Made by a program: the position numbers and the translations under genes. The notes beneath the pieces were generated by a model. That model was not told where the DNA came from. It was given only the letters and a program-made list of their open reading frames with translations, and did no database searches. 64,000 nucleotides of DNA from DASZUK01 sp963844575 (GTDB lineage Bacteria > Actinomycetota > Acidimicrobiia > Acidimicrobiales > RAAP-2), in contig CAWJOU010000005.1 in NCBI GenBank assembly GCA_963844575.1, positions 1,860,001 through 1,924,000 on the forward strand, given 5' to 3'. Below, one piece after another: positions 36,579-45,448 of the stretch (position 1 is its first letter; each line of letters starts with the position of its first letter).

Positions 36579-37373
36579 GTGGCCAACTTCACTGCCAAGG
36601 ACGTCCAAGCCCTGCGCCAAGCGACCGGGGCGGGGATGCTCGACGCCAAGCGGGCGTTGGAGGAGAGCGACGGCGACATGAAGCAGGCCGCGCAATGGCT
36701 CCGCGAGAAGGGGCTGGCCGGCGCGGCCAAGCGGGACGACCGTGACGCGTCCGAAGGTGCGGTGGCAGTCGTCCGCGAAGGGAACGTCGCGGCGATCGTC
36801 CAGCTGCGGAGCGAGACCGACTTCGTCGCCAAGGCCCCGGAGTTCGTGGCGTTCGCCGACGAGCTGGCCGCGCTCGTCGTCGCCAAGGGCGAGGACGCGG
36901 TGGCCGAGCGCCAGGACGACGTCGACCGGCTCCGGAGCACGCTGCAGGAGAACATCTCCGTCGGCCAGGTCGTCCGGATCGAGGCTGGTCCGGGCGAGGT
37001 CCTCGACACGTACGTCCACCAGCAGGCCGGCCGCGGCGTCAACGCGGTGATCGTCCTGCTGCGCAACGGCACGACCGAGCTGGCCCACGACATCGCCCTC
37101 CACATCGCCTTCGCCCGACCGGCGTACCTCCGCCGCGAGGACGTGCCGGAGGACGAAGTGGCCGCGGAGCGGGTGACGATCGAGGCGATCAGCCGGAACG
37201 AGGGCAAGCCGGAGGCCGCGCTGGAAAAGATCGTCGAGGGCCGGCTCGGTGGCTGGTTCAAGGACCGGGTCCTGCTCGACCAGTCGTTCGCCCGTGACGA
37301 GAAGCAGTCGATCGCCGGCATGCTCGGCTCGGCCGAGGTCGTCCGGTTCGTGCAGGTGGTGATCGGCTCCTGA
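36579..37373 (+). CDS. tsf: Elongation factor Ts
   Basis: Nucleotide exchange factor for EF-Tu. The 264-residue product has the UBA-like start (VQALRQATGAGMLDAKRALEE), the exchange motif SETDFVAK, and the C-terminal LLDQSFARDEKQSI. GTG start, 5 bases after rpsB. Confidence 0.97.
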   Translation: MANFTAKDVQALRQATGAGMLDAKRALEESDGDMKQAAQWLREKGLAGAAKRDDRDASEGAVAVVREGNVAAIVQLRSETDFVAKAPEFVAFADELAALVVAKGEDAVAERQDDVDRLRSTLQENISVGQVVRIEAGPGEVLDTYVHQQAGRGVNAVIVLLRNGTTELAHDIALHIAFARPAYLRREDVPEDEVAAERVTIEAISRNEGKPEAALEKIVEGRLGGWFKDRVLLDQSFARDEKQSIAGMLGSAEVVRFVQVVIGS

Positions 37374-37418
37374 GCGTCGACCGGCGGCTCAGGGGAGGAC
37401 GAGGGGAGGCACCGGCCG

Positions 37419-38138
37419 GTGGGTGAGCCGAGACGGATGGTATTGAAGATGTCCGGCGAGGCACTCGCGTCGTCGGCGTCCGACGAGACCATCGACGCCG
37501 TCGTCGTCGAGCGGCTGGCCCGCGAGATCGCCCGAGCCCGCTCGGAGCTCGACCTCCAGCTGGCCGTCATGGTCGGCGGCGGCAACATCTGGCGCGGCAC
37601 GACCGGCGCCGGTGCCGGCATGGACCGGGCGACGTCCGACGCCATGGGCATGCTCGGGACCGTCATCAACGCCCTCGCCCTCCAGGACGCCCTCGAGCAC
37701 CAGGGCCAGCCGACCCGCGTGCTCACCGCGGTGGCGATGGCCCAGGTGGCCGAGCCGTACATCCGCCGGCGGGCGATCCGGCACCTCGAAAAGGACCGCG
37801 TCGTCATCTTCGCCGCCGGGATGGGCAACCCGTATTTCACGACGGACACCTCCGCCGCCCTCCGAGCGGCCGAGATCGAGGCGAACATCCTGCTCAAGGG
37901 CACTCATGGTGGGGTCGACGGCGTCTACAGCGCCGACCCGAAGCTCGACCCGTCGGCCACCCGGTTCGAGGAGATCTCGTTCATGGAGGTCGTCGCCAAG
38001 GATCTCCGCGTGATGGACTTGACGGCCATCACGTTCTGCATGGACAACGGACTGCCGATCCTCGTCTTCGACCTCATGGCGCCGGGCCACCTCAGTCGTG
38101 CGCTCCGCGGCGAGCAGATCGGTACGCTGGTCCGATGA
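37419..38138 (+). CDS. pyrH: Uridylate kinase
   Basis: Phosphorylates UMP to UDP. The 239-residue product has the family motifs MVLKMSGEAL, MVGGGNIWRG, AAGMGNPYFTTDTSAALRA and DGVYSADPK. The GTG start at 37419 follows a doubled GGGGAGG Shine-Dalgarno-like sequence. frr overlaps its stop as ATGA. Confidence 0.97.
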   Translation: MGEPRRMVLKMSGEALASSASDETIDAVVVERLAREIARARSELDLQLAVMVGGGNIWRGTTGAGAGMDRATSDAMGMLGTVINALALQDALEHQGQPTRVLTAVAMAQVAEPYIRRRAIRHLEKDRVVIFAAGMGNPYFTTDTSAALRAAEIEANILLKGTHGGVDGVYSADPKLDPSATRFEEISFMEVVAKDLRVMDLTAITFCMDNGLPILVFDLMAPGHLSRALRGEQIGTLVR

Positions 38139-38707
38139 CCGAGAACGAGCTGGCCGGGATGGTCGTCGACGACACTCGGGACAAGATGACGCGGGCCATC
38201 GACCACGTCCGCAGCGAGTTCGCCAACGTCCGGACCGGCCGGGCGACGCCCGCCCTCGTCGAGAACCTCGTCGTCGACTACTACGGCACCCAGACGCCGC
38301 TCAAGCAGCTCGCCGGCTTCAGCGTCCCCGACGCCATGCTCCTCGTCATCTCCCCGTACGACAAGAGCTCGCTGGCGGCGATCGAGAAGGCCATCCAGGG
38401 GTCCGACCTCGGGATCAACCCGGCGAACGACGGCGCAGTCATCCGGCTGTCCTTCCCGCCCCTCACCGAAGAGCGCCGGAAGGAGCTGGTGAAGGTGGTC
38501 CGGCACAAGGCCGAGGACGGCAAAGTGGCGGTTCGGAACCTGCGGCGGGCCAGCCGGCACGAGCTCGAAGCGCTCGAGAAGGACGGCTCGATGTCCTCCG
38601 ACGAGCTCGACCGCGTCGAGAAGGACATCGAGAAGATGACCCACGCCCAGGTGGCCGCGATCGACCAGCTCCTCTCCCACAAGGAAAAAGAGCTCCTCGA
38701 GGTGTGA
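38135..38707 (+). CDS. frr: Ribosome recycling factor
   Basis: Splits post-termination ribosomes with EF-G. The 190-residue product has HVRSEFANVRTGRATPALVE, YYGTQTPLKQLA, and LTEERRKELVK, all typical. Overlaps pyrH; cdsA begins 2 bases after its stop. Confidence 0.97.
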   Translation: MTENELAGMVVDDTRDKMTRAIDHVRSEFANVRTGRATPALVENLVVDYYGTQTPLKQLAGFSVPDAMLLVISPYDKSSLAAIEKAIQGSDLGINPANDGAVIRLSFPPLTEERRKELVKVVRHKAEDGKVAVRNLRRASRHELEALEKDGSMSSDELDRVEKDIEKMTHAQVAAIDQLLSHKEKELLEV

Positions 38708-38709
38708 CG

Positions 38710-40665
38710 ATGGACGACGAGCGGACCGACAGCGACGACGAGCAGGAGAGCAGCCGCCCCGGCCGGGTGCGGATCTTCGGCGCGGAGGTCGCCGGCCGTA
38801 CCGGCGAAGTGCCCGCCGTCCCCGGCGGCGTCGAGCCCGGCCGGACCAGTGTCGAGCCGGACCAGCCCAGCTGGACCGATCCGCTGGCGGCCCCGACCGC
38901 CCCGGTGTCCGAGCCGACCGCCGGCGTCGGCGATCCGTCGGTCGCCGACCAGGACCGGGCGCCCGCTGACCACTGGCCGGAGCCGGACCTCCCACACTGG
39001 ACGGAGGCGCCGACCGGCGAGGTCCCGGCCGTGCTCTCCCGTGACACCGGCGACGCGGCCGGCGGGGCCGACCCGTGGGCCTCCCTGCCCGGGCCGACCT
39101 GGCGGGAGGAGGGGGCCGACTGGACCGCCCACGAGGAGACGTTCGAGCCGTCGATGCTCGCCCACGACGAGGGCCGGTTGGGCTCGCTCGGTGACGCGAC
39201 CAACGACCGGCAGCCGTGGACCTTCGAGCTGCCGCTCTCCGAAGAGACCCCCGCCGTCGGCGGCGCGGAGGAACCGCCGGCCGTCCGCGTCGACGACTTC
39301 GACACGATGGCCGTCCCGGTCGTCCAGCCGTCCAACGACCCCGTCCGCCCGGTCGACGACGGTGCGCCGTCGACCGTCGCCGGGTCGACCGTCTTCCCCG
39401 AGACCGGCGACCCCTGGGCGCCCGCTCCGGCCGCCGTCGTGGCCGCCGGCGTCGAACCCGGTGACCAACAGCCGCCGGCCCGGCGGCGCGGCCTCGGTCG
39501 GTCGAACCGCCGCCGCTGGCGGCCCGAGGCCGCCGAGCTCGAGGCCCAGCAGTTCGACGACGAGCAGTTCGACGCCCCGCGATCGGACGCCCGGCAATCG
39601 GACGATGGTGGCTCGACCGGTGACGCGCCGACCGCCGACCGGACCGACGACCAGGCTGCTGCGGCCGCCGTCGCGCCCGAAGGGCCGGTCGAAGAGCCGG
39701 CGCCGGTTCGCCCGCCGCCCGCGCCCGCCTCACTCGGTGGCACCGGTCGGCCGGTCCCGAAGGCCCCGTCGGGCCCTCGTCGGCCACCGCCCCGCCAGCG
39801 TCCGGGGATGGGCCTTCGCCCGCCGGAGCCGCCGACCGAGACAGTGAGTGGTCGCAACCTCCCGATCGCCATCGCCACCGGGGTCGTCATCGGCGTCATC
39901 GCCCTCGTCTTCTTCGACCTCGGCACCGTGACCGCGGCGATCATCTCGACCGTCGTCGTCACGCTCGCCGCGGTCGAGGCGTATGCGGCCTTCCGCAAGG
40001 CCGGCCAGCAGCCGGCGACGCTGCTCGGCCTCGTCGCCACGATCTCGCTGATGATCGCGACGTACAACAAGGGTGAGGCCGCGCTCCCGCTCGTCCTCGT
40101 CCTCCTCGTCGTCTTCGTCATGTTGTGGCACCTCGCCGGTGTCGAACGGGGCGTCGAGCCGGTGCGGAGCATCGCGTCGACCCTCCTCGTCTTCTGCTGG
40201 ATCGGCGTCTTCGGGTCGTTCGCCACCCTGCTGCTCAACCCGAACCTCTTCCCCGACCGGCACGGCATCGCCTTCCTGCTCGGTGCGGTCATCACCGCCG
40301 TCGCCTACGACATCGCCGCCCTCGCCGTCGGCGCCCGGTTCGGCCGTCGCCCGCTGTCGAGCGTCAGCCCGAACAAGACCTGGGAGGGCTTTCTCGGCGG
40401 CGCCGTCGCCGCCATCCTCGTCGCGGTCATCGTCGTCCACTTCATCCATCCGTGGACCATCGGGAAGGCCGCCTGCCTCGGGCTCGTCGTCGCCATCGTC
40501 TGCCCGATCGGCGACCTCTCCGAGTCGCTCATCAAGCGGCACCTCGGGTTGAAGGACATGGGCCGGATCCTCCCCGGCCACGGCGGGATCCTCGATCGGA
40601 TCGACGGCCTCCTGTTCGTCCTGCCCGCCACCTACTTCCTCGTGAGGGCGTTCCACCTCGGGTAA
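38710..40665 (+). CDS. cdsA: Phosphatidate cytidylyltransferase with a long disordered N-terminus
   Basis: Makes CDP-diacylglycerol for phospholipid synthesis. The catalytic, polytopic membrane domain is in the C-terminal 270 residues, with the signature SPNKTWEGFLGGAV and CPIGDLSESLIKRHLGLKDM, then PGHGGILDRID. The first 380 or so residues are acidic, Pro/Ala/Asp-rich and without recognisable domain. Start is ATG at 38710, just after frr; the open frame runs further upstream but only as a shadow. Total 651 residues, more than twice the usual length. Confidence 0.93.
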   Translation: MDDERTDSDDEQESSRPGRVRIFGAEVAGRTGEVPAVPGGVEPGRTSVEPDQPSWTDPLAAPTAPVSEPTAGVGDPSVADQDRAPADHWPEPDLPHWTEAPTGEVPAVLSRDTGDAAGGADPWASLPGPTWREEGADWTAHEETFEPSMLAHDEGRLGSLGDATNDRQPWTFELPLSEETPAVGGAEEPPAVRVDDFDTMAVPVVQPSNDPVRPVDDGAPSTVAGSTVFPETGDPWAPAPAAVVAAGVEPGDQQPPARRRGLGRSNRRRWRPEAAELEAQQFDDEQFDAPRSDARQSDDGGSTGDAPTADRTDDQAAAAAVAPEGPVEEPAPVRPPPAPASLGGTGRPVPKAPSGPRRPPPRQRPGMGLRPPEPPTETVSGRNLPIAIATGVVIGVIALVFFDLGTVTAAIISTVVVTLAAVEAYAAFRKAGQQPATLLGLVATISLMIATYNKGEAALPLVLVLLVVFVMLWHLAGVERGVEPVRSIASTLLVFCWIGVFGSFATLLLNPNLFPDRHGIAFLLGAVITAVAYDIAALAVGARFGRRPLSSVSPNKTWEGFLGGAVAAILVAVIVVHFIHPWTIGKAACLGLVVAIVCPIGDLSESLIKRHLGLKDMGRILPGHGGILDRIDGLLFVLPATYFLVRAFHLG

Positions 40666-40717
40666 CGAAGGCGGCGGGGGTCGCGGCCCCTGCCGGGCCC
40701 GCGACACAGCCCGATGG

Positions 40718-40754
40718 CATGCTGGAGGCCATGCACATGAAGACGGGGACATGA
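40718..40754 (+). repeat. Mini-ORF and 14-base tandem duplication at the dxr start
   Basis: ACATGAAGACGG occurs twice in a row in a 14-base unit over the dxr start. An ATG at 40718 opens an 11-codon ORF (MLEAMHMKTGT) whose TGA overlaps the dxr ATG as ATGA. The arrangement parallels that before PBP2. Confidence 0.7.
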
Positions 40755-41950
40755 AGACGGTCAGCCTCGTCGGATCGACCGGTTCGATCGGGACCCAGGC
40801 GATCGACGTCGTCGAGGCGGACCCCGACCGGTTCCGGGTCGTCGCGATCGCCGCCCAGCGATCGGTGGACCAGCTGGTCGAGCAGGCTCGGCGGCTCCGT
40901 CCGGAGCTGGTCGTCATCGGCGACCCGGCCCTCGTGCGCGAAGTGGCGGCGCAGCTGCCGCCGTCGGTCGAGGTGATGGGCGGCGCCGAGGGATTGGAGG
41001 CGGCCGGGACGGCGGCCGACGTGATCGTCAACGGGGTCGTCGGCTTCGCCGGGCTGCCGGTGACGCTGGCCGCGCTCCGGGCCGGTCGGCGACTGGCCCT
41101 GGCCAACAAGGAGTCGCTCATCGCCGGCGCCCCGGTCGTCCAGGCCGCCCGGCAGACGCCGGGTGCCCATATCGTCCCGGTCGACTCCGAGCACTGCGCC
41201 ATTCACCAGTGCCTGGTGGCCACGAGCGTCGGGCGGCCCGGGGCGAGCGCCGGGAGCGCCGAGCCGGACGGCGCCGGCGTGCGCCGGCTGTTGGTGACCG
41301 CGTCCGGCGGGCCGTTCCGCGGCCGGTCCCGCGACGAGCTGCGCGTCATCGGTGTCGACGACGCGCTGGCCCACCCGACGTGGCGGATGGGTCGCAAGAT
41401 CACGATCGACTCGTCGACGCTGATGAACAAGGGGCTGGAGGTGATCGAGGCCCACGAGCTGTTCGGCGTGGAGTACGACCGGATCGACGTCGTCGTCCAC
41501 CCGCAGTCGATCGTCCATTCGATGGTCGAGCTGTTCGACGGGACGACGATCGCTCAACTGTCCCAACCGGACATGCGGCTGCCGATCGGCTACGCGATGG
41601 GCTGGCCGGAGCGGTTGGCCACGCCGTTCGGGGCGATCGACTGGTCGAGCGCGTTCTCGCTCTCCTTCGAGCCGCCGGACCGGTCGGTGTTCACGTGCCT
41701 CGACCTCGCCTACCGCGCCGGCCGTCGGGGCGGTGCCGCGCCGGCCTGGCTGAACGCGGCCAACGAGGTGGCGGTCGCCGCCTTCCTCGAGGGCCGGCTC
41801 GGCTGGCTCGGCATCGCCGAGGTGGTCGAGGACGCCCTCGATGGCTGCACCGACGGGCCGATGGCCTCGGTGGGCGACGTCCTCGAAGCCGATCGCCTGG
41901 CCCGGGAGCGGGCCGGCGCGGCGGTCGAGCGCCGGCTGGCCGCGGCATGA
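40751..41950 (+). CDS. dxr: 1-deoxy-D-xylulose 5-phosphate reductoisomerase
   Basis: Second step of the MEP isoprenoid pathway. The 399-residue product has the NADPH motif GSTGSIGTQAID, ANKESLIAGA, SEHCAIHQCL, ASGGPFR and MGRKITIDSSTLMNKGLE. A Gly/Ala-rich loop insertion (RPGASAGSAEPDGAG) precedes the ASGGPF motif. Followed by rseP (ATGA overlap) and ispG, another MEP enzyme. Confidence 0.97.
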   Translation: MKTVSLVGSTGSIGTQAIDVVEADPDRFRVVAIAAQRSVDQLVEQARRLRPELVVIGDPALVREVAAQLPPSVEVMGGAEGLEAAGTAADVIVNGVVGFAGLPVTLAALRAGRRLALANKESLIAGAPVVQAARQTPGAHIVPVDSEHCAIHQCLVATSVGRPGASAGSAEPDGAGVRRLLVTASGGPFRGRSRDELRVIGVDDALAHPTWRMGRKITIDSSTLMNKGLEVIEAHELFGVEYDRIDVVVHPQSIVHSMVELFDGTTIAQLSQPDMRLPIGYAMGWPERLATPFGAIDWSSAFSLSFEPPDRSVFTCLDLAYRAGRRGGAAPAWLNAANEVAVAAFLEGRLGWLGIAEVVEDALDGCTDGPMASVGDVLEADRLARERAGAAVERRLAAA

Positions 41951-43386
41951 CGACGACCACCGGCCATCCACCGGCGGTGACCGGCCGCCCAGTCGACCGC
42001 CGGCCGATCGACGGCGGTCCCGGCCCCGGTGGTCCGGTCGACGGCGGCCCGGGCGACGATGGCGCGGCCCCGCCGACCGAACCCGGTCCGCCGCCGACCC
42101 CCGGCGCGCCGGCCGGCGGCGACGCGACCGCCGGGTCCGGATGGTGGGCGTTCGTCCGGCTAGCCGTCGTGATGGCGGCGGTCGTCGCCCTCTTCCTGGC
42201 CGCCGGCCTGAGCGCGCTGTTGATCGTCATCGTCGCCATCATCGTGATGGTCATGGTCCACGAGCTGGGCCATTTCGCCACGGCCAAGTGGAGCCGGATG
42301 AAGGTGACGGAGTACTTCGTCGGCTTCGGGCCCCGTTTGTGGTCGATCCGCCGAGGCGAGACGGAGTACGGCGTCAAGGCCATCCCGGCGGGCGGCTACG
42401 TGAAGATCCCCGGCATGTCGAACCTGGAGGAGATCGACCCGGCCGACGAGGCCGGCACGTACCGCCAGCAGCCGTTTCACAAGCGGATCATCGTGGCCAG
42501 CGCCGGGTCGTTCATGCATTTCGTCATGGCCTTCCTCCTCGCCTACGGCGCGCTCTTGTTCTTCGGCACGCCGACGTCGAACTGGCAGGCCGGGATCGCC
42601 GGTTTCTCGACGTGGGCCGGGCACGCGCAGACCGCGGCCCAGCAGGCCGGGCTGCAGAAGGGCGACGTCGTCACCGCCATCGACGGCCGACCGCTGGCCG
42701 GGACAGACGCCCTCAGCAAGGTGATCGAGCGATCGGCCGGCCAGCCGCTCGACCTGACCGTCGACCGGGGCGGCCGGACGGTGCACCTGACCGTGACGCC
42801 CGTCGCCGGCCATCTGACCAGTACAGGTGGTGAGGCCCTCGGCGCGGCGACCGGGAAGGGCAAGACGGTCGGCCTCATCGGCGTGAGCTCGGAGTCCAAC
42901 CCGGTCTACGCCTCGGAGGGGCCGATCCGGGGCGTCGGCACGGCAGTCGTCAACGTCGGTCGGGATACGTCCGCCCTCGTCCGCTCGGTGCCCAGCGCGT
43001 TCAGCTCGTTGTACTCCAGCGTGACCAGCACGAAGGCGGCCGACCAGAGCGCGAAGACCGGCGACCGCCCCGAATCCATCGTCGGCGCGGTCCGCACGGC
43101 CACCCAGGCCGAGCAGAGCGGGGTCCTCTACCTGATCGAGATCCTCATCGCCCTCAACATCATGTTCGCCATCTTGAACATGCTGCCGATGCTCCCGCTC
43201 GACGGCGGCCACGTCGCCATCGCCGTCTACGAGCGGATCCGGACCCGGCGAGGGAAGCCGTACTACCAGGCCGACGTGGCCAAGCTGCTCCCGGTCGTCT
43301 ACGCGTTCTGTGCGGTGCTGGCCATCGTCGTCGTGGCCGTGCTCTATCTCGACATCGCCCACCCCGTCGCCAACCCGTTCCGCTGA
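41947..43386 (+). CDS. rseP: Site-2 protease RseP/RIP-like zinc metalloprotease
   Basis: Intramembrane protease that cleaves anti-sigma factors or other membrane substrates. The 479-residue product has a Pro/Gly-rich N-terminal extension (about 65 residues), a first membrane helix carrying HELGH (zinc site), a PDZ domain (GLQKGDVVTAIDGRPLAG), and the C-terminal NMLPMLPLDGGHV motif with the third zinc ligand. The ATG overlaps the dxr stop. Two ACA threonine codons fall in the PDZ region. Confidence 0.94.
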   Translation: MTTTTGHPPAVTGRPVDRRPIDGGPGPGGPVDGGPGDDGAAPPTEPGPPPTPGAPAGGDATAGSGWWAFVRLAVVMAAVVALFLAAGLSALLIVIVAIIVMVMVHELGHFATAKWSRMKVTEYFVGFGPRLWSIRRGETEYGVKAIPAGGYVKIPGMSNLEEIDPADEAGTYRQQPFHKRIIVASAGSFMHFVMAFLLAYGALLFFGTPTSNWQAGIAGFSTWAGHAQTAAQQAGLQKGDVVTAIDGRPLAGTDALSKVIERSAGQPLDLTVDRGGRTVHLTVTPVAGHLTSTGGEALGAATGKGKTVGLIGVSSESNPVYASEGPIRGVGTAVVNVGRDTSALVRSVPSAFSSLYSSVTSTKAADQSAKTGDRPESIVGAVRTATQAEQSGVLYLIEILIALNIMFAILNMLPMLPLDGGHVAIAVYERIRTRRGKPYYQADVAKLLPVVYAFCAVLAIVVVAVLYLDIAHPVANPFR

Positions 43387-43443
43387 GCTGACGCGCGCCC
43401 GGTCCCGGATCGGGGCGTGACCCGGTTCGACCGGCGAACGCGG

Positions 43444-43449
43444 CAGAAT
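43444..43449 (+). promoter_or_regulatory. Predicted -10 box of ispG
   Basis: CAGAAT ends 7 bases before an ATG at 43457. This geometry, shared with other genes here, favours 43457 over the ATG at 43448, which overlaps the box. Confidence 0.4.
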
Positions 43450-43456
43450 GGCGGTG

Positions 43457-44698
43457 ATGCAACACACAGCGGAGCTGCTCTCGCCGCGCCGCCGGTCCCG
43501 GCAGATCCACGTGGGGGACGTGGCGATCGGCGGTGGGGCGCCGGTGTCGGTGCAGTCGATGACGACGACGAAGACGGCGGACGTCGACGGGACCCTGGCC
43601 CAGATCTACGCCCTGGCCAACGCCGGAGCCGACATCGTCCGTTGCACGTGCAACGAGGCGGCGGCGGCCGAGGGACTGGCCCAGATCGTGCCTCGGTCGC
43701 CGGTGCCGATCGTCGCCGACATCCACTTCCACGTCGAGATGGCGTTGGCTGCCTTGGAGGCCGGGGTACAGGGGTTGCGGCTCAACCCCGGCAACCTGCG
43801 CAAGGAGTCCGAGATCAAGCTCGTGGCCCAGGAGGCCAAGGACCGCGGCGTGCCGATCCGCATCGGCGTCAACGCCGGCTCGCTCCACCCCGCGCTGTAC
43901 GAGAAGTACGGCGGCGCCACCCCCGAAGCCCTCGTCGAGTCGGCCCGCAACGAGCTGGCCTACTTCGAGGAGGTCGGCTTCGACGACGTCAAGATCTCGG
44001 TCAAGGCGTCGTCGGTGGCGCTCATGATCGCCGCCTACCGGCTGGCCGCCGAGACGTTCGACCACCCGCTCCACCTCGGCGTGACCGAGGCCGGGCCCCC
44101 GCCGGCCGGGCTGCTGAAGGGCACCGCCGGGATCGGCGCGCTGCTGGCCGAGGGGATCGGCGACACGATCCGGTACTCGTTGACCGCGGACCCGGTCGAG
44201 GAGGCTCGGGCCGGCCGCCAGCTGCTCGAGTCGCTCGGCCTGCGCGAGCGCAAGGGGCTCGACCTGATCGCCTGCCCGTCCTGCGGACGGGCCCAGGTCG
44301 ACGTGATCGCCGTGGCCAAGGCGGCCCAAGAAGCCCTCGAGGACCGGAACCTGCCGATCCAGGTGGCGGTCATGGGCTGCGTCGTCAACGGTCCCGGCGA
44401 GGCCCGGAGCGCGGACCTCGGGATCGCCGCCGGTAAGCAGAAGGGCCACCTGTTCATCCACGGCAAGATCGTCCGGGTCGTCCCCGAGGACCGGATGGTC
44501 GAAGAGCTCGTCGCCGAGGCCGAGCGGCTGGTGGCCGAGGGCGTCGAAGCCCGGCTGGCCGCGGCCGACGCCGGGGCCGAGGCCGAGGCCGAGGCCGATC
44601 GCCGAGAGCTGTTGGACGACACCGGTGTCGATCCGAACGCCGCGGCGGTCAAGATCGAGCGCATCCGCCAGCGGGTCGCCGAGGACGAGGCGGGCTGA
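43457..44698 (+). CDS. ispG: 4-hydroxy-3-methylbut-2-enyl diphosphate synthase
   Basis: 4Fe-4S enzyme of the MEP pathway. It has RRRSRQIHVGDVAIGGGAPV, QSMTTTKT, the cluster cysteines in CPSCGRAQVDV and GCVVNGPGEA, and a C-terminal extension rich in Ala/Glu ending with a short helix. The start is chosen as ATG 43457 (MQHTAELLSP) from the promoter spacing; an in-frame ATG three codons upstream at 43448 is the alternative. It ends convergent to the toxin gene. Confidence 0.95.
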   Translation: MQHTAELLSPRRRSRQIHVGDVAIGGGAPVSVQSMTTTKTADVDGTLAQIYALANAGADIVRCTCNEAAAAEGLAQIVPRSPVPIVADIHFHVEMALAALEAGVQGLRLNPGNLRKESEIKLVAQEAKDRGVPIRIGVNAGSLHPALYEKYGGATPEALVESARNELAYFEEVGFDDVKISVKASSVALMIAAYRLAAETFDHPLHLGVTEAGPPPAGLLKGTAGIGALLAEGIGDTIRYSLTADPVEEARAGRQLLESLGLRERKGLDLIACPSCGRAQVDVIAVAKAAQEALEDRNLPIQVAVMGCVVNGPGEARSADLGIAAGKQKGHLFIHGKIVRVVPEDRMVEELVAEAERLVAEGVEARLAAADAGAEAEAEADRRELLDDTGVDPNAAAVKIERIRQRVAEDEAG

Positions 44699-44738
44699 CC
44701 ACCGAGCGGTCGGGTCCGCCGGGAGCCGCGCGGGCTGT

Positions 44739-45164
44739 CTACACGACCTCGACGTCGACGTCGAGGGCCCGATAGGTGCCAAGGGCCCGATGATCGAGGG
44801 TGATGAGCGGTAGCCCGTGCTCGACGGCCACGGCTCCTACGAGGGCGTCGTAGACGGCACCACCGCCGATGCCGAGTCCGGCCAACTGTGCGAGCAAGCT
44901 GGCGGCGACCGGAGGGCTCAAGAACCTCGATGTGGGAAACTGCTGGGCGAGGATCTGGCTGATCGTCGCCGGGGTGCGTCGGAACGGCGGTGGCAGGCGG
45001 GTGAGGACGGACATGGCCTCGAAGGCCGCATGGCCGGCCAGCCCTAGGCGACGTTCGCCGACGGCCTTCGCGACGGTGGCGTGGTGCCCGTGGTCCACCG
45101 ACACCAAGGCGATGGCCACGCTGCTGTCGACCAAGGCGTCGGGCCCCTCAGCGCTGGTCGGCAT
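44739..45164 (-). CDS. vapC: PIN-domain ribonuclease toxin, VapC-like
   Basis: RNase toxin of a type II toxin-antitoxin pair. The 141-residue product has the PIN acidic residues in ALVDSSVAIALV, AFEAMSVL, VYDALVGAVA and LITLDHRAL, with normal spacing. Its start overlaps the antitoxin stop by 17 bases, a usual arrangement. The pair is inserted between ispG and proS. Confidence 0.9.
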   Translation of the reverse strand: MPTSAEGPDALVDSSVAIALVSVDHGHHATVAKAVGERRLGLAGHAAFEAMSVLTRLPPPFRRTPATISQILAQQFPTSRFLSPPVAASLLAQLAGLGIGGGAVYDALVGAVAVEHGLPLITLDHRALGTYRALDVDVEVV

Positions 45165-45381
45165 CCCGTAGCGCCCTCACCATCTCGTCGGTGAGCGTCA
45201 CGCCGGTGAACGGGATGACCAGCCGACCGTTCTCCTCGGCTAGCTCTTCACCGGCCACGGGTTCGACCCGCAAGGCGGCGCCGTCGACCGTCACCTCGAC
45301 CGGCCCGGCCTGCATCCCCACCTGGTCCCGTAGCTGTTTCGGGATCACCAGTCGCCCCGCCCTATCGATGGTCGTTTGCAT
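45148..45381 (-). CDS. vapB: AbrB/MazE-fold antitoxin, VapB-like
   Basis: Predicted antitoxin and autorepressor. The 77-residue product has an N-terminal swapped-hairpin DNA-binding domain (MQTTIDRAGRLVIPKQLRDQVG) and a C-terminal region that should bind the toxin. Start ATG 45381 is chosen because the AbrB domain begins there and a TATTCT box lies 7 bases upstream, implying a leaderless mRNA; an in-frame ATG at 45402 (MTGILDG) is the alternative. The control region is much richer in A/T than its surroundings, suggesting acquisition by transfer. Confidence 0.88.
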   Translation of the reverse strand: MQTTIDRAGRLVIPKQLRDQVGMQAGPVEVTVDGAALRVEPVAGEELAEENGRLVIPFTGVTLTDEMVRALRDADQR

Positions 45382-45410
45382 ACCATCAAGAATACCAGTC
45401 ATATACCATC
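45380..45410 (-). promoter_or_regulatory. Antitoxin promoter with three TGGTAT repeats (candidate operator)
   Basis: On the minus strand the predicted -10 TATTCT (45389-45394) lies 7 bases before the antitoxin ATG. TGGTAT occurs three times, at 45403-45408, 45392-45397 and 45380-45385, spaced 11 and 12 bases (about one helical turn), covering the promoter and start codon. This is a natural site for VapBC autorepression. Confidence 0.6.
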
Positions 45411-45434
45411 TCTTCTGCCTTTCGATCGACCCGG

Positions 45435-45440
45435 TAACGT
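45435..45440 (+). promoter_or_regulatory. Predicted -10 box of proS
   Basis: TAACGT ends 8 bases before the proS ATG; no Shine-Dalgarno is visible. Confidence 0.45.
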
Positions 45441-45448
45441 GCCCGGCC

